Part shown: positions 1 to 6,289 of the stretch, piece by piece
Layout: each line of letters starts with the position of its first letter
How positions within the stretch are numbered: the stretch's first letter is position 1
Assembly: GCA_025356735.1 (NCBI GenBank)
Contig: JANXRT010000195.1
Coordinates: 1 to 13,972 of the forward strand
Length of the DNA stretch: 13,972 nt
Origin: Acetobacteraceae bacterium
Lineage (GTDB): Bacteria > Pseudomonadota > Alphaproteobacteria > Acetobacterales > Acetobacteraceae
Direction: 5' to 3'
Position numbers and translations under genes: made by a program
Notes under the pieces: model-generated
What the model was told of the DNA's origin: nothing
What the model saw: the letters and a program-made list of their open reading frames with translations, nothing else
Databases searched by the model: none

Positions 1-1761
1 GGTCGGGTGCACGTCGCGCACCTCAAAGCCGGCACGCTCCCGCGTCAGACCTCCAGGGCCCAGAGCGGACAAGCGCCTTTTATGGGTGACCTCGGACAAG
101 GGGTTGGTCTGGTCCATGAACTGCGATAGCTGCGACGATCCGAAGAACTCGCGCACGGCCGCCGCCGCCGGCTTGGCATTGATCAGGTCGTGCGGCATCA
201 CGGTGTCGATATCGACGCTGCCCATGCGCTCGCGGATGGCACGCTCCATGCGCAGCAGGCCGACGCGATACTGGTTCTCCATCAGCTCGCCGACCGAACG
301 CACGCGGCGGTTGCCGAGGTTGTCGATGTCGTCGATCTGTCCGCGGCCATCCTTCAGCTCGCACAGGATCTTGACGGTGCGCAGCACGTCCTCCTTGCGC
401 AGCACGCGCATGGTGTCGGGCGCGTCGACGGTCAGGCGCATGTTCATCTTGACCCGGCCGACGGCGGACAGGTCGTAGCGGTCGCCGTCGAAGAACAACC
501 CACGGAACAGGGTCTCCGCGGTCTCGGGCGTCGGCGGCTCACCGGGGCGCATGACGCGGTAGATGTCGACCAGCGCATCCTCGCGCGAGGTGTTCTTGTC
601 CACCGCCAGGGTATTACGAATCCAGGCGCCGTTCTGCTGATCGACCGCAAGGGTCGCCAGGTTGGTGACCCCTAAATCCTCAAGCGCCGCGAGCCGCGCC
701 TCGGCTAGTTCCTCGCCGGCCTCGGCGTAGATCTCGCCGGTTTCGGGGTTGACCATGTCCTCGGCGATGTAGCGGCCGAGCAGGTCGGTGCGCCCGACCA
801 GCACTTCCTTGGTGGTTTCGGCGATCTTGCGAACCGCGCGCGCGTTCAGCTTGGTTTCGCTGTCGGCGACGACCTCGCCGGTGGCGGCATCCACCAGCGG
901 CTCCAGCAGCTTGGTGTTGCGGAACGCCTCCGGATCGAACGGCCGTGCCCAGCCCTTGGCGGTGCGGGTGAACATCACCTGGCCGTAGAACTGGCCGAGG
1001 ATTTCCTCGGCGTCCATGCCGCGGATTTCGCTGATCTCGATCGGCTCGTTCTTGGCCTGCCGGGCGGCCCGCAGTTCCGCCGTGGCGGCGCTGTCGAGCG
1101 CGTAGAGCAAGGTCGTCACCGGCAGCTTGCGCTTGCGGTCGATGCGAACGTAGACGAGGTCCTTGCTGTCGAACTCGAAATCGAGCCACGAGCCGCGATA
1201 GGGAATGACGCGGGCGGCGAACAGGTACTTGCCGCTGCTGTGGGTTTTTCCTTTGTCGTGGTCGAAGAACACGCCCGGGCTGCGATGCATCTGGGAGACG
1301 ATGACGCGCTCGGTGCCGTTGATGATGAAGGTGCCGTTATCGGTCATGAGCGGCATGTCGCCCATGTAGACCGGCTGTTCCTTGATGTCTCGGATCGACT
1401 TGGCGCCGGTGTCCTCATCCAGGTCCCAGACGATCAAACGGAGGATGACCTTGAGCGGCGCGGCATAGGTCATGCCGCGCTGGATGCACTCCTCGACGTC
1501 GTATTTGGGGTCTTCCAGCTCGTAATGGACGAACTCGAGCCGGCCACGCCCTGCGAAATCGTCGATCGGGAACACAGACTTGAACACTTCCTGCAGGCCG
1601 GTGTTGGTGCGGCTGTCGTGCGGGGTGTGCATCTGCAGGAACGCTTCGTAGCTGGAGCGCTGCACGTCGATCAGGTTGGGCATCCGTGCCACTTCGGGGA
1701 TCCGACCGAAGCTCTTGCGAATGCGCTTGCGACCAGTAAACGACCCGGAAATCGCGTTCAT
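1..1761 (-). CDS. rpoB: RNA polymerase beta subunit, N-terminal part (3' end outside window)
   Basis: This is the beta subunit of DNA-dependent RNA polymerase, part of the catalytic core enzyme. I translated the frame by hand from the ATG at 1761 to position 1: 587 codons without a stop, beginning MNAISGSFTGRKRIRKSFGR. Recognisable blocks include TDNGTFIINGTERVIVSQMH with HRSPGVFFDHDKGKTHSSGK, and the rifampicin region FGSSQLSQFMDQTNPLSEVT followed by HKRRLSALGPGG. Residues matching E. coli D516, H526 and S531 are D550, H560 and S565, all wild-type, so no common resistance change is seen. The last visible residues, VRDVHPT, match E. coli near residue 563, so roughly 40% of the protein is present. 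An AAGGA ribosome site lies 6 bases before the ATG. The gene follows rplL by 243 bp in the usual order; rpoC would be expected off the left edge. Confidence 0.98.
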   Translation of the reverse strand, partial: MNAISGSFTGRKRIRKSFGRIPEVARMPNLIDVQRSSYEAFLQMHTPHDSRTNTGLQEVFKSVFPIDDFAGRGRLEFVHYELEDPKYDVEECIQRGMTYAAPLKVILRLIVWDLDEDTGAKSIRDIKEQPVYMGDMPLMTDNGTFIINGTERVIVSQMHRSPGVFFDHDKGKTHSSGKYLFAARVIPYRGSWLDFEFDSKDLVYVRIDRKRKLPVTTLLYALDSAATAELRAARQAKNEPIEISEIRGMDAEEILGQFYGQVMFTRTAKGWARPFDPEAFRNTKLLEPLVDAATGEVVADSETKLNARAVRKIAETTKEVLVGRTDLLGRYIAEDMVNPETGEIYAEAGEELAEARLAALEDLGVTNLATLAVDQQNGAWIRNTLAVDKNTSREDALVDIYRVMRPGEPPTPETAETLFRGLFFDGDRYDLSAVGRVKMNMRLTVDAPDTMRVLRKEDVLRTVKILCELKDGRGQIDDIDNLGNRRVRSVGELMENQYRVGLLRMERAIRERMGSVDIDTVMPHDLINAKPAAAAVREFFGSSQLSQFMDQTNPLSEVTHKRRLSALGPGGLTRERAGFEVRDVHPT

Positions 1762-1807
1762 AAACCGTCCTTAAACCCAGAGGTACCACGTAGACTTCAG
1801 TCCGTCA

Positions 1808-1832
1808 GAACCGACGCCAAGCGCCTCGGTCC
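1808..1832 (-). promoter_or_regulatory. Second, smaller hairpin in the rpoB leader
   Basis: GAACCGA (1808-1814) pairs with TCGGTCC (1826-1832), with one G-U, and an inner CGC/GCG pair (1815-1817 with 1821-1823) leaves a 2-base bulge. It lies about 47 bases before the rpoB start codon. No U-run follows. Together with the hairpin at 1907-1936 it makes the 243-bp spacer structured; the function is unknown. I found no convincing rpoB promoter here. Confidence 0.35.
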
Positions 1833-1906
1833 TGTTTTACGCAAAGCACCATCGGCTTCGCCTTGGGCACGTCAAAGTGTCGACAATGGCGAGCCACAAC
1901 GGGTAA

Positions 1907-1936
1907 GCGGGCGGGAATCATACGATTCCCGCCCGT
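1907..1936 (-). promoter_or_regulatory. Strong intercistronic hairpin between rplL and rpoB (attenuator or RNA processing site)
   Basis: GGGCGGGAATC (1909-1919) pairs perfectly with GATTCCCGCCC (1924-1934) around a 4-base loop; one more C-G pair and a G-U pair extend the stem. In the minus-strand RNA no U-run follows, so it is not a standard intrinsic terminator. In E. coli the rplL-rpoB spacer carries a partial attenuator and an RNase III site that lower rpoB expression relative to the ribosomal proteins. The position here suggests a similar job; that is inference. Confidence 0.6.
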
Positions 1937-2004
1937 GCTAGCCCTGATCGGTGCCTGGCGTCATAAAGCTATTCGACAACCCTACGCACAGGAAGTCAAT
2001 CGTA

Positions 2005-2379
2005 TCACTTGACCTCGACGCCAGCGCCCTGATCCTCCAGCATCTTCTTCAGCTTGGCGGCCTCTTCCTTGTTGACGCCTTCTTTCACGGTCTTGGGCGC
2101 GCCCTCGACCAGATCCTTAGCTTCCTTCAGGCCGAGGCCGGTGATGGTGCGCACTTCCTTGATCACGTTGATCTTCTTCTCGCCAATGGCGGTCAGGATC
2201 ACGGTGAACTCGGTCTGCTCCTCGACCGGCGCGGCAGCGGCGGCGGGTGCGGCAGCAGCGGCGGCGGCCGGTGCCGCAGCCGATACGCCCCAGCGGCTTT
2301 CCAGCATCTTCGACAGCTCGGCAGCTTCGAGCACGGTCAAGGCCGAGAGTTCCTCAACCAACTTCGGTAGATCAGCCAT
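2005..2379 (-). CDS. rplL: Ribosomal protein L7/L12 (bL12)
   Basis: L7/L12 forms the flexible stalk of the 50S subunit, where multiple dimers sit on L10 and recruit and activate translational GTPases. The 124-residue product starts MADLPKLVEELSALTVLEAA. It has the N-terminal dimerisation domain (about 1-32), an Ala/Pro-rich hinge (about 34-52), and the C-terminal domain with FTVILTAIGEKKINVIKEVR and GLGLKEAKDLVEGAPK, normal for the family. An in-frame ATG two codons earlier (2385) gives MKMADLP. I prefer 2379 because the AAGGA site is about 9 bases from it but only 3 bases from the earlier ATG. It lies 85 bp after rplJ, with a strong hairpin in between, and upstream of rpoB. Confidence 0.98.
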   Translation of the reverse strand: MADLPKLVEELSALTVLEAAELSKMLESRWGVSAAAPAAAAAAAPAAAAAPVEEQTEFTVILTAIGEKKINVIKEVRTITGLGLKEAKDLVEGAPKTVKEGVNKEEAAKLKKMLEDQGAGVEVK

Positions 2380-2414
2380 TTTCATGTGTCCTTATATCTA
2401 GGCTTATGTGGGTT

Positions 2415-2443
2415 CCATGCAAGCCGCATACCGGCCTGCATGG
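2415..2443 (-). promoter_or_regulatory. 12-bp hairpin in the rplJ-rplL spacer
   Basis: CCATGCAAGCCG (2415-2426) pairs with CGGCCTGCATGG (2432-2443); 11 Watson-Crick pairs and one that becomes G-U in the RNA, with a 5-base loop. It sits 21 bases after the rplJ stop and about 36 bases before the rplL start. No U-run follows it in minus-strand RNA. Cells make about four copies of L7/L12 per L10, so an RNA element here could protect the rplL message or adjust its translation; this is inference from position. Confidence 0.55.
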
Positions 2444-2464
2444 CTGTTGAGGCATAATCGTGGG

Positions 2465-2992
2465 TCAGGCCGCCTCGGCGACCTCGTCCTTGTTGGCGTA
2501 CGCGCCAAAGACCCGGGCGAGCTGTCCGGCCGGGGCTGCGAGCACGCCGGCAATCCGGGTAGCAGGGGTCTGTATCATCCCCACCAGTCCAGCACGCAGC
2601 GCGTCGAGCGACGGCAGCTCGGCGAGCGCGCGAAGCCCGGACACGTCGAGTGTCTGGACGCCGAGCGCGCCGCCGATCAGCACGAACTTCTCGTTGGTCT
2701 TGGCGAACTCGACGGCCACCTTCGCCACAGCTACCGGGTCGGTCGACCACGCGAGCGCGGTCGGTCCCTTCAGCATCGGCGCGAGGCCGCCAAAACGGGT
2801 ACCTTCAAGGGCGAGGTTGGCCAGACGGTTCTTCGCCACTTTGAACGTCACGCCGGCGGCTCGCATCTTGCGGCGCAAATTCGTCACTTCGGCCACGGTC
2901 AGGCCATTATTCTGGCTGACCACAACCATCGACGTCTGTGCGAACACCTGTGCGAGGTCGGCGACGAACGCTTGCTTTTCCGTGCGATCCAA
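2465..2992 (-). CDS. rplJ: Ribosomal protein L10 (uL10), TTG start
   Basis: L10 anchors the L7/L12 stalk to 23S rRNA and, as the L10-L12 complex, represses its own message. The product is 175 residues and starts MDRTEKQAFVADLAQVFAQT. The family signature LRRKMRAAGVTFKVAKNRLA is present, followed by LKGPTALAWSTDPVAVAKV and an Ala-rich C-terminal helix that binds L12 dimers. The start codon is TTG: GGAG lies 7 bases upstream and no ATG is available at the family's usual N-terminus. A weak start fits tight translational control. The gene is preceded by a 324-bp leader containing a kink-turn L10-binding structure and is followed by rplL. Confidence 0.97.
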   Translation of the reverse strand: MDRTEKQAFVADLAQVFAQTSMVVVSQNNGLTVAEVTNLRRKMRAAGVTFKVAKNRLANLALEGTRFGGLAPMLKGPTALAWSTDPVAVAKVAVEFAKTNEKFVLIGGALGVQTLDVSGLRALAELPSLDALRAGLVGMIQTPATRIAGVLAAPAGQLARVFGAYANKDEVAEAA

Positions 2993-3012
2993 GTCTCGTC
3001 TCCAGTCGGGCC

Positions 3013-3080
3013 GGACGCGTGTGGACCGCGCCAGGCCAGGTTTCCCATGAACCGCGTCCTATACGGGCACGGTCCGGTTC
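3013..3080 (-). promoter_or_regulatory. Alternative pairings just upstream of rplJ
   Basis: Two inverted repeats share bases. GGACGCG (3013-3019) can pair with CGCGTCC (3053-3059), and GAACCG (3049-3054) can pair with CGGTTC (3075-3080); they overlap at 3053-3054, so only one can form at a time. They sit 21-88 bases before the rplJ start codon. This could be a switch linking the distal L10 leader to ribosome access, but GC-rich DNA gives short repeats by chance, so support is modest. Confidence 0.25.
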
Positions 3081-3120
3081 GCCTGTCCTGCAACGCGCCG
3101 CCGTTTTCACGAGGGCGCGT

Positions 3121-3145
3121 AAAAAGCCGGAACCGCCGAAGTCCC
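3121..3145 (-). terminator. Weak attenuator-like hairpin with U-run in the rplJ leader
   Basis: In minus-strand RNA GGGAC (from 3145-3141) pairs with GUUCC (3133-3129) around a 7-base UUCGGCG loop, with one G-U pair; GGC and five U (3125-3121) follow. A small GGATG/CATCC hairpin lies just before it (3147-3151 with 3158-3162). The stem is only 5 bp, so at most it would be a weak or conditional terminator between the L10-binding leader and rplJ. Confidence 0.3.
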
Positions 3146-3179
3146 TGGATGCCGAAACATCCACAAAACCTATGGCTTC

Positions 3180-3261
3180 CCCGTCTCCCACGCGCGGGCC
3201 TTGCGGCCCCTTAAGAGGTTTCCGACCAGCGTCGAAAACCTCACGTGCGGTCTTGGACAGG
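3180..3261 (-). promoter_or_regulatory. L10 leader RNA with kink-turn (autoregulatory binding site for L10-L12)
   Basis: Read on the minus strand, the outer stem CCUGUC (3261-3256) pairs with GACGGG (3185-3180), one G-U. A 3-base bulge CAA (3255-3253) follows, then GA (3252-3251) opposite GA (3187-3186), giving the tandem sheared G-A pairs of a kink-turn. The inner stem CCGCACG (3250-3244) pairs with CGCGUGG (3194-3188), with one mismatch and one G-U. Inside lies a 12-bp hairpin (3242-3231 with 3226-3215), then UUAA (3214-3211), then a GGGCC-GCAA-GGCCC hairpin. This order, with CCnnAGAC before and UUAA after the hairpin, agrees with the known ribosomal protein L10 leader family. Its place upstream of rplJ agrees too. 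It should let excess L10-L12 repress rplJL. Confidence 0.85.
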
Positions 3262-3290
3262 TTCGACGGCGCCTGGGCGCCGCCTGCCCA

Positions 3291-3306
3291 CCGGGCTCGC
3301 GCCCGG
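3291..3306 (-). other. GNRA-loop hairpin just after rplA
   Basis: CCGGGC (3291-3296) and GCCCGG (3301-3306) form a perfect 6-bp stem; in minus-strand RNA the loop reads GCGA, a GNRA tetraloop. It begins 10 bases after the rplA stop. A second GC-rich palindrome (CGGCG with CGCCG, about 3267-3283) lies between it and the L10 leader. No U-run follows, so a terminator is unlikely; 3'-end stabilisation or simply part of the long rplA-rplJ leader fits better. Confidence 0.4.
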
Positions 3307-3316
3307 CGTATCTTTT

Positions 3317-4009
3317 TCAGCCCGAAGCGGTGGCGACGTCGACGCTGACGCCCGGCCCCATCGACGAGCTCATCGCCATCTTCCGCAAATAAGTACCCTT
3401 GGCACCAGTCGGCTTGGCCTTGACCACCGCATCGACCAGGGCACGGGCATTCTCCAGCAGCTGCTGCTCACCAAAGCTGGCGCGGCCGATGCCGGCATGG
3501 ATAATCCCGGCCTTTTCGGCACGGAACTCGACCTGGCCGGCACGTGCGGCGCTGACCGCACCCTTCACGTCCATCGTCACGGTGCCGAGGCGCGGGTTCG
3601 GCATCAGGCCGCGGGGCCCAAGAATCTTGCCGAGCCGGCCGACCAAAGCCATCATGTCCGGCGTCGCGATGCAGCGATCGAACTGAATGTCGCCGGCCTG
3701 GACCTTCTCGGCGAGGTCGTCGGCGCCAACCACGTCGGCGCCGGCATCCAGCGCCTCCTGGGCCTTCGGGCCGCGCGCGAACACGCCGATGCGCAGCACC
3801 TTGCCGGTGCCATGCGGCAGGCCAATCAGCCCGCGCACCATCTGGTCGGCGTGGCGCGGATCGATGCCGAGGTTCATCGACAATTCGATGGTCTCGTCGA
3901 ATTTCGCCGTGGCGTTCGACTTGACCAGCTTGATCGCCTCGTCGAGGGAATAGCTCTTGGCTCGATCGACCTTGGTCGCGGCGGCGGCAATGCGCTTGTT
4001 CAGTGCCAT
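3317..4009 (-). CDS. rplA: Ribosomal protein L1 (uL1)
   Basis: L1 builds the mobile L1 stalk of the 50S subunit that handles deacylated tRNA at the E site; in many bacteria it also represses the rplKA message. The product is 230 residues, normal length. It carries the family signature KILGPRGLMPNPRLGTVTMD, plus FDETIELSMNLGIDPRHADQ in the N-terminal part and MALVGRLGKILGPRG in domain II. The ATG at 4009 has GGAGG 9 bases upstream, inside the last codons of rplK, and only 4 bases separate the two genes, so translation is probably coupled. A 324-bp structured leader follows before rplJ. Confidence 0.98.
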   Translation of the reverse strand: MALNKRIAAAATKVDRAKSYSLDEAIKLVKSNATAKFDETIELSMNLGIDPRHADQMVRGLIGLPHGTGKVLRIGVFARGPKAQEALDAGADVVGADDLAEKVQAGDIQFDRCIATPDMMALVGRLGKILGPRGLMPNPRLGTVTMDVKGAVSAARAGQVEFRAEKAGIIHAGIGRASFGEQQLLENARALVDAVVKAKPTGAKGTYLRKMAMSSSMGPGVSVDVATASG

Positions 4010-4013
4010 CGGA

Positions 4014-4448
4014 TCAGCCCTCCACGACCGTTAAGCCCATCGCACGCGCGGAGCCCATCAGCATGCTAACGGCGCCGTCCTCGTCGTTGGCGTTCATGTC
4101 CTTCATCTTGATCGCCGCGATCTCGCGCAGCTGTGCCATCGTCACGCTGCCGATCGGCGCGCCCTTGCCCGGGGTGGTGGTGCCCTTGGTGACGCCCGCC
4201 GCCTTCTTCAGGAAGTAGGTGTTGGGCGGCGTCTTCATGATGAAGGTGAAGGTGCGGTCGCCGAACGCGGTGATCACCACCGGGATCGGCATGCCCGGCT
4301 CCATCGCCTGGGTGACCGCGTTGAATTCCTTGACGAACGCCATGATGTTGAGGCCGCGCTGGCCCAGGGCCGGGCCGACCGGGGGCGACGGGTTGGCCTT
4401 GCCGGCCGGTATCTGCAGCTTGATGTAGCCGACGATCTTCTTCGCCAT
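4014..4448 (-). CDS. rplK: Ribosomal protein L11 (uL11)
   Basis: L11 binds the GTPase-associated centre of 23S rRNA and takes part in factor binding and RelA activation. The 144-residue product starts MAKKIVGYIKLQIPAGKANP and includes the proline-rich switch PSPPVGPALGQRGLNIMAFV and the C-terminal rRNA-binding domain with GTTTPGKGAPIGSVTMAQLR. Its length is usual for the family. AAGGA lies about 9 bases before the ATG. It is the first gene of the ribosomal cluster here, behind a probable promoter at 4542-4573. The standard upstream genes secE and nusG are replaced by a thiamine-diphosphate enzyme gene 237 bp away. Confidence 0.98.
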   Translation of the reverse strand: MAKKIVGYIKLQIPAGKANPSPPVGPALGQRGLNIMAFVKEFNAVTQAMEPGMPIPVVITAFGDRTFTFIMKTPPNTYFLKKAAGVTKGTTTPGKGAPIGSVTMAQLREIAAIKMKDMNANDEDGAVSMLMGSARAMGLTVVEG

Positions 4449-4492
4449 GATCTCTGGTCCTTTCCATGAGACCGCGGTTCATGCGACGCCCT

Positions 4493-4507
4493 CCGTCAAA
4501 GCGACGG
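4493..4507 (-). promoter_or_regulatory. Small hairpin in the rplK leader, possible L1 operator region
   Basis: CCGTC (4493-4497) pairs with GACGG (4503-4507) around 5 bases; CCGCG near 4472-4476 and CGCGG-complementary bases near 4519-4523 could close an outer stem. L1 often binds the leader of its own operon in bacteria, so a structured leader of about 87 bases is expected here. I could not match the bases to the L1 consensus, so the link is only positional. Confidence 0.25.
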
Positions 4508-4541
4508 CTAAACATCTCCCGCGTTCCGGTAGAGGCGGGCG

Positions 4542-4573
4542 TTTATAGGAGGAACGGAGAGGAGTCCAGTCAA
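4542..4573 (-). promoter_or_regulatory. Probable housekeeping promoter for rplK operon
   Basis: On the minus strand TTGACT (4573-4568) is a good -35 box and TATAAA (4547-4542) a good -10 box, embedded in CCTATAAACGCC. The gap is 20 bases, or 19 if CTATAA is taken as the -10, which is longer than the ideal 17. Transcription would start near 4535, giving an rplK leader of about 87 bases. It is the only such pair I see between the upstream gene and rplK. Confidence 0.5.
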
Positions 4574-4655
4574 AAAGGCTGGGCTCTCCCTTTGCTGGCA
4601 TTCCAACTGTCCGAAGGTGGTCAGTCGGAACCTTTGCCTGCTACGCCCAGGCCCG

Positions 4656-4673
4656 CCGGGGCAACGGCCCCGG
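4656..4673 (-). terminator. GC-rich hairpin after the ThDP enzyme gene
   Basis: CCGGGGC (4656-4662) and GCCCCGG (4667-4673) form a perfect 7-bp stem with a 4-base loop, 12 bases after the stop codon of the upstream gene. There is no U-run in minus-strand RNA, so it may be a weak or Rho-assisted terminator, or a 3'-end stabiliser. Read-through into rplK cannot be excluded. Confidence 0.4.
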
Positions 4674-4685
4674 ACCCGCCTTAAC

Positions 4686-6224
4686 TTAAATCATCAACTC
4701 GATCAGGAACGGCCCTCGGCGGTTTATCGAGCCCGCGAGAAGATCGGAAAAACGCTCGCAGTCGTTGGCCTGTGCCGCCTCGACACCTAGGCTCTCCGCC
4801 AGCTTAACCCAGCTGATGTCGGGATTGCCGAGATCCATCATGTCGAGCGCGGTGCGGCCCGGATTGGCGCCGACGTTGGCGAGTTCGCCCAGTAGTATCT
4901 GATACTTCCGGTTCGACAGTAGCACCGTCGTGATGTCGAGTTTCTCCCGCGCCTGGGTCCATAGCCCCTGCACGGTGTACATCGCCGAGCCGTCGGCCTG
5001 AAGCGCTATCACACGGCGTCCAGGCGCGCCGATCGCCGCACCCGTCGCCAGCGGCACGCCGCAGCCGATCGCGCCGCCGGTGATCGCCAGCCAGTCATGC
5101 GGCGCCGCGGCGGCCGTCAACGGGAAGAAACCGCGGCCGTAGCTCACCGCCTCATCCACGATGATTGCCTGGTCTGGCATGTGCGCGGCAACGGTGGCGG
5201 CGACGCTTTCGGGCGTCAGCGCGCCGCGTCCCGCGGCCGGGCGCGGACCGGCATCGGGCAGCGCCACGCGCGGTGCGGCGAGCTCCTCGGCAAGCCTCGC
5301 CAGCGCATCGGCCGGGTCCTGCTCGGCGCGGGTGAGAATCGACACCTCGGCGTCGGGCCGGATGACGTGGCCGGGCTTGCCGGGATAGGCGAAGAAGGCG
5401 GTCGGGCGCACCACCCCGACCAGGATCACATTTCGAAACTTGGCCAGCGTCTCGACCGCGAGATCGACGACGTAGGGTACCCGCTCCAGCGCCAGCCGCC
5501 CCCGGCCGCGCTCGATGCGCGCGTTGGAGCCTTGCGCGATCAATCTGGCGCCGGTCGCCTGGGCGATGCGCCAGGCATCCGCCATCGGGCCTTCCCGCAA
5601 CGCTGCGCCGCCCAGCACGATCAGGGTAGGCTCGCCACGGCGCAGCATCGCGGCGGCCTGCAGGATCTGGTTCGGCGCGGCTACCGGCCGCGCCAGCGCC
5701 GGCAGCTTTTCCGCGACAACCCCGCCTTCGTCCCACGAGCTGTCGGACGGCAGGATCAAGGTCGCGACCTGGCCCGGCGCCGACATCGCCGCCTGCACCG
5801 CGCAAGCGGCGTCGGCACCCACATCCTTCGATGCCATCGAGGTCCGCACCCAGCCGGAAACGCCGCGCGCGAAACCCTCGGTGTCGGCGGTCAGCGGCGC
5901 ATCGAGCGGGCGGTGGTAGGTCGCCTGGTCGCCGACGATGTTGACGATCGGGGTCTGCGCGCGGCGCGCGTTGTGCAGGTTGGCGAGCCCGTTGGCGAGG
6001 CCCGGCCCGCAATGCAGCAGCGTCGCCGCCGGCTTGCCCGCCATCCGCGCGTACCCGTCGGCCGCCCCGGTCACCACGCCCTCGAACAGGCCGAGGACGC
6101 AGCGCATGCCGGGAATGCGATCGAGGGCCGCCACGAAGTGCATCTCCGACGTGCCGGGATTGGAGAAGCAGGTATCGACGTCGCTTTTCAGCAGCGTGTG
6201 GACCAGGCTTTCAGCGCCGTTCAT
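4686..6224 (-). CDS. Thiamine-diphosphate-dependent enzyme, acetolactate synthase / benzoylformate decarboxylase-like
   Basis: The 512-residue product has the three-domain layout of the ThDP decarboxylase/acetolactate synthase superfamily. The N-terminal PYR domain holds the catalytic glutamate in LGLFEGVVTGAADGYAR (E48) and LLHCGPGLANGLANLHNARR. A central domain follows at about 185-320. The C-terminal PP domain has GGAIGCGVPLATGAAIG and the cofactor/Mg motif ADGSAMYTVQGLW, with the matching Asn at N438 (D411-G412 then 26 residues). The motif reads ADG where GDG is usual. Relatives are commonly labelled acetolactate synthase large subunit, but no small subunit is adjacent and the protein is shorter than true IlvB. 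It could act on an aryl- or branched 2-keto acid; the substrate is unknown. The ATG at 6224 has GGGAG 9 bases upstream. It follows the binding-protein gene by 65 bp, possibly in one transcript. Confidence 0.85.
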   Translation of the reverse strand: MNGAESLVHTLLKSDVDTCFSNPGTSEMHFVAALDRIPGMRCVLGLFEGVVTGAADGYARMAGKPAATLLHCGPGLANGLANLHNARRAQTPIVNIVGDQATYHRPLDAPLTADTEGFARGVSGWVRTSMASKDVGADAACAVQAAMSAPGQVATLILPSDSSWDEGGVVAEKLPALARPVAAPNQILQAAAMLRRGEPTLIVLGGAALREGPMADAWRIAQATGARLIAQGSNARIERGRGRLALERVPYVVDLAVETLAKFRNVILVGVVRPTAFFAYPGKPGHVIRPDAEVSILTRAEQDPADALARLAEELAAPRVALPDAGPRPAAGRGALTPESVAATVAAHMPDQAIIVDEAVSYGRGFFPLTAAAAPHDWLAITGGAIGCGVPLATGAAIGAPGRRVIALQADGSAMYTVQGLWTQAREKLDITTVLLSNRKYQILLGELANVGANPGRTALDMMDLGNPDISWVKLAESLGVEAAQANDCERFSDLLAGSINRRGPFLIELMI

Positions 6225-6289
6225 CGTGGTTTCTCCCGTGTTGGCGCCATGCTGGGGCAGCGCCGGACCGGTGACAACCGTCGCAAACT

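Noticed and set aside
1840..1885. Possible rpoB promoter with TTGACG as -35 (minus strand)
   Set aside because: No acceptable -10 box at 16-18 bases; rpoB is probably expressed from upstream promoters.
2907..3191. 94-codon minus-strand open frame across the rplJ leader and start
   Set aside because: It overlaps rplJ in another frame and covers regulatory RNA; no homology is recognised, so it is probably non-coding.
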